Shown here: positions 59,173 to 64,000 of the stretch, in pieces | Layout of the letters: the number at the start of each line of letters is the position of its first letter | Position numbering within the stretch: position 1 is the stretch's first letter | Assembly (NCBI GenBank): GCA_902491395.1 | Contig: CABUHO010000006.1 | Location: 35,168-99,167, forward strand | From: an uncultured Collinsella sp. | Lineage (GTDB): Bacteria; Actinomycetota; Coriobacteriia; Coriobacteriales; Coriobacteriaceae | Direction: 5' to 3' | Length of the DNA: 64,000 bases | Translations under genes and position numbers: made by a program | The notes under the pieces: model-generated | Seen by the model: only the letters and a program-made list of their open reading frames with translations | What the model was told of the DNA's origin: nothing | Databases searched by the model: none

Positions 59173-60258
59173 ATGAAGCCACGTAACATTGCCATCGCCT
59201 GCGGTGTCGCGGGAGCCGCCGTCGGCCTTGCCGCTGCCACCGGTATCGTTTATCACAAGCAAATCAAGTCCGTCGCGTCGCTCAAACGCTTGACCGACTA
59301 TGCGGATGGCTATGACCTGTACGCAATCGACATCGCTTACGACTACGATCTTGATCGCATCATCGCCGCTGGTGTGCGCGACGACCAGGCCTACATCAAT
59401 GCCGTGGTGGCGCAGGTGCTGCCCGGTGTGCCGGCACATGTCCAGGCGCCCCAGTTTGCCTGCAGCGCTTTTGTCGCCGTAGATGCCGAAGGCCGTGTTC
59501 GCACCGGTCGCAATTACGACTTTAAGGACGACACCTCGGCGCTGCTGGTGCGCAATCACCCGCGCGACGGCTATGCCTCCATCGGCTTTGCGGCCCTCAA
59601 TAACCTGGGCGCCAACACTCCACTTGACTCCGTCGCCGGACGCGCCGCGGCGTTGATGGGCCCGTTTGCCCAGCTCGACGGTGTCAACGAATGCGGCGTG
59701 TCCATTGCCGTGCTCACCCTGGATTCCAAGCCCTGTGACCAGGACACACAGCGCCCCGTCATCAACACTTCGCTCGCCATCCGTCTGGTGCTCGACCGCG
59801 CGGCCACCACGCAGGAGGCCGTCGACCTGCTTTCTGCCTACGACATGCACGCCATGGCCGGACGCGACTATCACTTCTTTATCAACGACGCCGCCGGTGA
59901 CGCGCGGGTGGTGGAGTGGGATCCGCGCGATCCCGACCGTGCATGCAAGGCGACGCCCGTACGCCAGGTCACGAACTTCTACGCCTGCTATGGCGACGAG
60001 GTGCTCCCCAACCAAAAGAACGGCGAGCTGGGCCATGGTAAAGAGCGCGCCGTCGCAATCGCCGGTGTCCTTGACGCCCATGCCGGCGCCCAAGATGAGG
60101 CAGTCGCTTGGAAGGCCCTACGCGCTGCAGCGCAAGAGCCCAATCCGGAAGACATCACCAGCAACACGCAGTGGTCGGTCGTCTTCGACAACACCGAGCC
60201 CGCTGCCGCCATCACGCTGCGCCGCCACTGGGGCGACGTCGACGCCTTCGCGCTGTAA
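59173..60258 (+). CDS. Choloylglycine hydrolase/acylase-like Ntn hydrolase
   Basis: 361 residues. A signal-anchor helix (residues 5-25) is followed by about 70 residues and then the Ntn core: candidate nucleophile Cys97 in FACSAFVA, then GRNYDF, and later AGRDYHFFINDA. These match the linear amide C-N hydrolase group that includes bile salt hydrolases and penicillin V acylases. Unlike those, the Cys is deep in the chain, so either autoproteolysis before Cys97 or a different chemistry is needed. AGGAGTCGTC precedes the ATG. A membrane or outside location is predicted. Confidence 0.8.
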   Translation: MKPRNIAIACGVAGAAVGLAAATGIVYHKQIKSVASLKRLTDYADGYDLYAIDIAYDYDLDRIIAAGVRDDQAYINAVVAQVLPGVPAHVQAPQFACSAFVAVDAEGRVRTGRNYDFKDDTSALLVRNHPRDGYASIGFAALNNLGANTPLDSVAGRAAALMGPFAQLDGVNECGVSIAVLTLDSKPCDQDTQRPVINTSLAIRLVLDRAATTQEAVDLLSAYDMHAMAGRDYHFFINDAAGDARVVEWDPRDPDRACKATPVRQVTNFYACYGDEVLPNQKNGELGHGKERAVAIAGVLDAHAGAQDEAVAWKALRAAAQEPNPEDITSNTQWSVVFDNTEPAAAITLRRHWGDVDAFAL

Positions 60259-60326
60259 GGAGCCAGACCCATCGACCTTACGCTCGCCTGACGTTGCTTA
60301 CATTTCTATACGCTTGAGCTAACACG

Positions 60327-60361
60327 TTTTACCCCCGTATCAACAGTGTGCGGGGGTAAAC
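60327..60361. terminator. Hairpin upstream of pfkA
   Basis: GTTTTACCCCCG pairs with CGGGGGTAAAC around a 13-base loop. Either the Ntn hydrolase terminator or a pfkA leader element. Confidence 0.6.
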
Positions 60362-60398
60362 TTATGCGCATGTTATAACTTGCCCGGAAGGATTCATC

Positions 60399-61478
60399 AT
60401 GCTTAGGATCGGTCTTCTTACCAGTGGCGGCGACTGCCAGGCGCTCAACGCCACCATGCGCGGCATTGTCAAAACGCTCATGACCAATAGCGAAGAACCT
60501 ATCGAGATCTACGGTTTTGAGGACGGCTACCAGGGCCTTATCTACAGCAGGTTCCGCGTCATGTCGCCCGCCGATTTTAGCGGCATCCTCACCCGCGGCG
60601 GCACCATCCTGGGCACGAGCCGCACACCGTTCAAGCGTCTGGACATTCCCGAGGCCGATGGCGTCGAGAAGGTGCCGGCGATGGTCCACACCTATCACAA
60701 GCTGCAGCTCGACTGCCTGTTTATGCTGGGCGGCAACGGCTCCACCAAGACCGCCAATCGCCTGCGCGAAGAGGGCCTCAACGTTATCGCCCTGCCCAAG
60801 ACTATCGATAACGACACCTGGGGCACCGAGATGACCTTTGGCTTTACGAGCGCCATCGACGTCGCCACCAAGTGCATCGACGACATTCACACCACCGCCT
60901 CGAGTCACGGCCGCGTGTTTGTCATCGAGATCATGGGACACAAGGTTGGCTGGATCCCGCTGTATGCCGGCGTTGCGGGCGGCGCGGACGTCATCCTGAT
61001 TCCCGAGATCCCCTACGACATGGATAACGTCATCAAGACCATCGAGCATCGCATGGAAACCGGCAGCCGCTTTACCATCGTGGCCGTCGCCGAGGGCGCC
61101 ATCTCCAAGGAGGATGCGGCACTGTCCAAGAAGGAGTACAAGAAGAAGCTCGCCGAACGTACGAGCCCCTCGATTGTCTACGACATTGCCAAGGAGATCG
61201 AGGCCAAGACCGGTCGCGAGACCCGCGTCGCCATCCCCGGCCACACGCAGCGCGGCGGTCAGCCCGACGCCCAGGACCGCATCTTTGCGACCCAGTGCGG
61301 CGTCGAGGCGGCACTCGGCTGCCTGCGCGGCGAGTTTGGCTACATGATTGCCCTACGCGACGGCAAGATGTGCCACATGCCGCTCGAGGAGGTCGCCGGC
61401 AAGCTCAAATATGTCGACCCCCAGAGCGATCTGGTGCGCGAGGCCAAGGCGTTGGGCATCAGCTTCGGCGACGAATAA
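60399..61478 (+). CDS. pfkA: 6-phosphofructokinase
   Basis: 359 residues, glycolytic phosphofructokinase family. LTSGGDCQALNA is the N-terminal phosphate-binding motif; the substrate loop PKTIDND (133-139) carries the catalytic Asp. The E. coli GGDGS motif reads GGNGS (111-115), so the Mg-coordinating Asp103 equivalent is Asn; position 104 is Gly and 124 is Lys, the pattern of actinobacterial ATP-linked enzymes. Phosphoryl donor is therefore uncertain. AAGGATTCATC precedes the ATG. The stop codon overlaps the start of a large palindromic repeat. Confidence 0.92.
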   Translation: MLRIGLLTSGGDCQALNATMRGIVKTLMTNSEEPIEIYGFEDGYQGLIYSRFRVMSPADFSGILTRGGTILGTSRTPFKRLDIPEADGVEKVPAMVHTYHKLQLDCLFMLGGNGSTKTANRLREEGLNVIALPKTIDNDTWGTEMTFGFTSAIDVATKCIDDIHTTASSHGRVFVIEIMGHKVGWIPLYAGVAGGADVILIPEIPYDMDNVIKTIEHRMETGSRFTIVAVAEGAISKEDAALSKKEYKKKLAERTSPSIVYDIAKEIEAKTGRETRVAIPGHTQRGGQPDAQDRIFATQCGVEAALGCLRGEFGYMIALRDGKMCHMPLEEVAGKLKYVDPQSDLVREAKALGISFGDE

Positions 61479-61653
61479 CCTCGGCTGGAACCGCCCCCAT
61501 CGGAGACCCTAGGGCTTACCTCCCAAATCGTCCTCGGACATGTCAGGACCCCGCCGTGCGCTTCGCGCGGCGGGGTCCTTCCGTCCTGCGGAAAGATTTG
61601 GGAGGTAGGCCCTGGGGCCTCCTGCGGTAACTGGGGAGGCCGAGGCTATTCGT
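61470..61653. repeat. Palindromic repeat with conserved internal loop (element H3)
   Basis: Terminal inverted repeats GACGAATA.CCTCGGC bound a long stem (GAGACCCTAGGGC.. with ..GGCCCTGGGGCCTC) and an inner perfect 12-bp stem AGGACCCCGCCG / CGGCGGGGTCCT. The unpaired strands GTCCTCGGACATGTC and TCCGTCCTGCGGAAA match those of the 1.9-kb element. A second copy begins at 63914. The left end overlaps the pfkA stop. Confidence 0.85.
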
Positions 61654-61682
61654 CTTCTTGCTGCGGGTGCCTGGGGTAGAGT

Positions 61683-61894
61683 GCGGCGTGCATTTTTGGG
61701 AATATTCAGCATTCGGGGGCGCTTGCATACTGGATTTTGGGCGAAAGGCAGGCGCAATGGGCCGCATCCTGTAGAAAAACGAGCGGCTCTTGAGGCGTTG
61801 GGGTCCAGAATCAGGACTTTAAGCGCTGTATTATGCGCCCGCTCCCGCACCCGCGGACTCCGGGACGCTGAAAACTCCGGAATTTGCACGCCGC
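61683..61894. repeat. 212-bp element bounded by inverted repeats (E2)
   Basis: Left end GCGGCGTGCATTTTTGGG and right end pair at 22 of 28 positions, and the left end matches that of the 4.5-kb element over 22 of 24 bases. The interior differs from that element and contains no gene. Confidence 0.7.
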
Positions 61895-62007
61895 CCCCTG
61901 GGGTACCTGTGGGCAAAAAGCAACCGCCCCGCCGAAATATGCAATCGGCGGGGCGATTTATGCAAAAAGGCGGTTGTGGTTGCGCATGTCGCTCAGCGTT
62001 CTTGCCG
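61895..62007. other. Intergenic, nested hairpin 61922-61975
   Basis: Part of the 529-base gap after pfkA. CGCCCCGCCGA / TCGGCGGGGCG forms a perfect hairpin within AACCGC / GCGGTT arms. No gene. Confidence 0.6.
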
Positions 62008-62322
62008 TCAGATGCAGCGCCGCGCGTAGCTCTTAATATCTTCGGTAAAACCCTCAAGGTCATCGAGCGTGATCACGTTATCGGAAAGCAAGTTGGCTAT
62101 CTCATAACGCATGGTGCTGCGGCGAATATCGTTTACCAGCACTCCTGAGGATAGCTTGTCCCTATTGATGCGCTCTTCTAGCGCCCAAAATCTACTGGAC
62201 GCTTCGCCGCCGCCGTTTAATATCTCGATGTACTGGTCAATGAGCATTTCCATATAGTTTTCTTGCCATTTTGGGAGCAACTCCTTGAACAGCCTCCAGT
62301 CGCTTTCAGCCACCTCGCCCAT
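62008..62322 (-). CDS. Small conserved hypothetical protein
   Basis: 104 residues, largely helical and charged, with EVAESDWRLFKELLPKWQE near the start. Similar short proteins occur in gut Firmicutes and coriobacteria, sometimes mislabelled as multidrug transporter; there is no membrane segment here. The ATG at 62322 follows GGAGGAAAA; the ATG at 62340 has no site. Function unknown. Confidence 0.72.
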   Translation of the reverse strand: MGEVAESDWRLFKELLPKWQENYMEMLIDQYIEILNGGGEASSRFWALEERINRDKLSSGVLVNDIRRSTMRYEIANLLSDNVITLDDLEGFTEDIKSYARRCI

Positions 62323-62440
62323 TTTTCCTCCGTTCACCAAACAGACTTAGCCATTTGATGTTTATTCTATTCGGTTTTTCGCTCGCAGCCGTGAATGAGG
62401 GGGTCCTCGGTATTCGAGCTTGAGCTTGGATGAGCCGTGT

Positions 62441-62599
62441 GCCACAAAATGGGTCTATCTACTACGTTTACTGCCACACACTCGACCGTGGCGAAGATCG
62501 TAAAATTAAAACAGCAGGTAGAAGGCTTGCTGATTTTCAAAATAAGCGGGTATGGTCGACCCCGTCGAGTTCATCGTAGTAGATGGGCCCTTTTCGTGC
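62441..62599. repeat. 159-bp element bounded by inverted repeats (E4)
   Basis: Ends 62441-62466 and 62575-62599 are imperfect inverted repeats with perfect inner half ATCTACTACG. Together with the hairpin at 62652-62719 it occupies most of the 445-base gap between the two flanking genes; no gene seen. Confidence 0.55.
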
Positions 62600-62651
62600 G
62601 CGCGGTGAGTTAAATGCCAATTCCTGTGCCGGAATTGCCCGGTCCATTCGT

Positions 62652-62719
62652 AAGCTGCGGTGAAATGGGGCTGCTGGACGCTCCGAGGTTCTCAAACGGT
62701 CCGTATTTCACCGCAACTT
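62652..62719. repeat. Long hairpin, AAGCTGCGGTGAAAT stem
   Basis: Arms 62652-62666 and 62705-62719 match at 14 of 15 positions, with a 38-base loop. The stem shares AGYTGCGGTGAWAT with the hairpin at 54.28 kb. Confidence 0.75.
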
Positions 62720-62767
62720 TGAAGGGGTGAGCGGCGTTGGCTGGGTGATGCTGACGGCCAGAACGGC

Positions 62768-63688
62768 TTAAGCTTGCTTGCGGTGTTTCCATTGCTTTCG
62801 GCACCAGCGCATGAGTGCTTTTACAACTGGGATGGTGATGAGAATGACCCATGCAGGATGAGGCTGTCCCAAGCAGAGCCACATATAGAGGAACCAAGCA
62901 ATGGCGGCTGCCGGGTAGATGGCGTCGATAAGCTTGGATAGATGACGTCGGTCGATAAAGTCACCAAGCGCGTAGTAGACGGGAATCAAAAAGACGAGGA
63001 AGAGCCCCATAGCCCACGTGCCGTAGATAATGCCGAGCGCCAGATATGCAAGGGCGACAAGTGCAGGAAAGGGGAACTTGTTCCACGCGCGACCGAACTT
63101 GGTGTGGAAATGCTTGCCATGATGGTCGAGTTTGTCGTGCGCCTCCTTCCAGCTCGCAAACGTCTCGCCGTCGATGGTGACGGTGCCGTCGGCATTGGTA
63201 TGCACGCTGTGCCCATCGTCCTCAAGCGTATCGACATGTATGCCACCCGGCCCAACATGGACCTCTTCGCCCTTGCGCTCGTTAGCCACATGGATACCAT
63301 TCCAGCCAACATGGACCTCTTCGCCTTTGTTGGGATCAATAACGTGGATACCATGCGCGAGAGAAATATCGACAAGTGGCTTATCACCGCAATTCGTATG
63401 CTCAGTAGAAGTCTCGGTTTCTTCGGTCTCGTCCAAATTGTCTGCGCTAGAGTCACTGTCTGCCGAGTCATCGATATCACAAACCGCTTCCCCATATAGC
63501 AGCTCATCCAGTGACACACCATACAGCGCGGCGAGTGCAATAAGGTTATCGGTATCGGGCGAGGATTCGCTGCGCTCCCATTTACTGACAGCCTGGCGGC
63601 TTACGCCCAGCTGGGCGGCAAGTGCCTCCTGAGAAAGCCCAGCAGCTTTGCGGCGATCGACGAGGCGCTGTGCCATCGCAAGATCCAT
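62768..63688 (-). CDS. XRE regulator with internal repeats and membrane domain
   Basis: 306 residues. Residues 4-58 are a Cro/CI helix-turn-helix (LSQEALAAQLGVSRQAVSKWE). An acidic linker follows, then a beta-rich segment with repeats of GIHV and KGEEVHVG (about 110-155) and TIDGETF. The C-terminal 100 residues hold three to four membrane helices. A membrane-bound transcription regulator sensing a surface or envelope signal is plausible. GGAACCACC precedes the ATG. Stands alone. Confidence 0.82.
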   Translation of the reverse strand: MDLAMAQRLVDRRKAAGLSQEALAAQLGVSRQAVSKWERSESSPDTDNLIALAALYGVSLDELLYGEAVCDIDDSADSDSSADNLDETEETETSTEHTNCGDKPLVDISLAHGIHVIDPNKGEEVHVGWNGIHVANERKGEEVHVGPGGIHVDTLEDDGHSVHTNADGTVTIDGETFASWKEAHDKLDHHGKHFHTKFGRAWNKFPFPALVALAYLALGIIYGTWAMGLFLVFLIPVYYALGDFIDRRHLSKLIDAIYPAAAIAWFLYMWLCLGQPHPAWVILITIPVVKALMRWCRKQWKHRKQA

Positions 63689-64000
63689 GGTGGTTCCTTT
63701 CGTGTGGTGACCGTTGAAGAATGACCCGAGTATGTCGAGAACAGCCGGTAGCGACCACCATTTCTAGCTTGAATCTGCCCCAACCCTACCGCAACTACCG
63801 GTAGCAGCCCTCACGACCAGCAATTTCATGACAAATGTCAGTGCAAGTTACAGCCAAGAACTCCATCATTTCAAGTCCTCCACCCCAAGCACCCGCAGCA
63901 AGAAGACGAATAGCCTCGGCTAGGACTGCCCCCATCGGAGGCCCCAGGGCTTACCTCCCAAATCGTCCTCGGACATGTCAGGACCCCGCCGTGCGCTTCG
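63689..64000. other. Intergenic region with second copy of the 61.5-kb palindrome (H4)
   Basis: No gene. From 63914 to the window end the sequence matches 61479-61565 at about 82 of 87 positions; upstream, 63883-63925 matches the reverse complement of 61639-61675. The window cuts the element at its apex. Confidence 0.8.

Overview
The window reads as a chromosomal segment of a high-GC, gut-type Coriobacteriia, most likely Collinsella. The clues are the GC-rich codon use (long spurious ORFs appear opposite almost every real gene), the Asp23/DUF2273/AmaP cluster, the very large fused 2-hydroxyacyl-CoA dehydratase activase, zinc-ribbon/DUF4234 proteins, and many intergenic palindromes. No rRNA, tRNA, prophage, CRISPR array or insertion sequence was seen. 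About 55 protein genes are supported. The taxonomic call is inference from gene content, not a database match.

Layout. 1-1.7 kb: an FMN riboswitch controls ribU and an ECF ATPase that runs off the window. 2-4.1 kb: groES-groEL. 5-8.3 kb: an amidohydrolase and a divergent M20 peptidase. 8.4-14 kb: DUF2752 and two zinc-ribbon membrane proteins, a YitT-family protein, and the amaP-DUF2273-asp23 envelope-stress cluster. 14-20 kb: yebC, a DUF6020 membrane protein, lgt, a NifU-like protein, dCMP deaminase and coaX. 20-31 kb: an OPT transporter, a DUF389 protein with an EF-hand-like loop, an AAC(3)-family acetyltransferase, a 3-hydroxyacyl-CoA dehydrogenase, and a 1596-residue activase/dehydratase with its TetR regulator.

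32-41 kb: a candidate type I toxin-antitoxin locus missed by long-ORF calling, a HAD phosphatase, an MFS/TetR efflux pair, glnK-amt, a CmpB-like/HD pair, and a divergent DXS-like transketolase. 41.9-46.2 kb: a complete polar amino-acid ABC importer plus a gamma-glutamyl hydrolase. 46.3-49.8 kb: an apparently AT-richer block with an ABC-2 exporter and an XRE/DUF2975 pair. 50-53.2 kb: an Hpt protein, a GGDEF-REC-HD-GYP protein and an alpha/beta hydrolase. 53.4-61.5 kb: a radical SAM enzyme, SEC-C methionine aminopeptidase, D-2-hydroxyacid dehydrogenase, a RelB/PIN toxin-antitoxin pair, M18 aminopeptidase, a choloylglycine-hydrolase-like enzyme and phosphofructokinase. The end holds a small conserved protein and an XRE membrane protein.

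The least ordinary content is between genes: (i) the type I toxin-antitoxin candidate at 32.1-32.4 kb; (ii) long nested palindromes whose stems differ but whose internal-loop sequences are the same (1.9, 61.5, 63.9 kb, and a relative at 4.3 kb); (iii) about ten short hairpins with a related loop ending in CCC but different stems; (iv) 160-240 bp elements bounded by imperfect inverted repeats (4.5, 32.5, 61.7, 62.4 kb); and (v) a 22-bp perfect hairpin covering the Shine-Dalgarno of the HAD gene.
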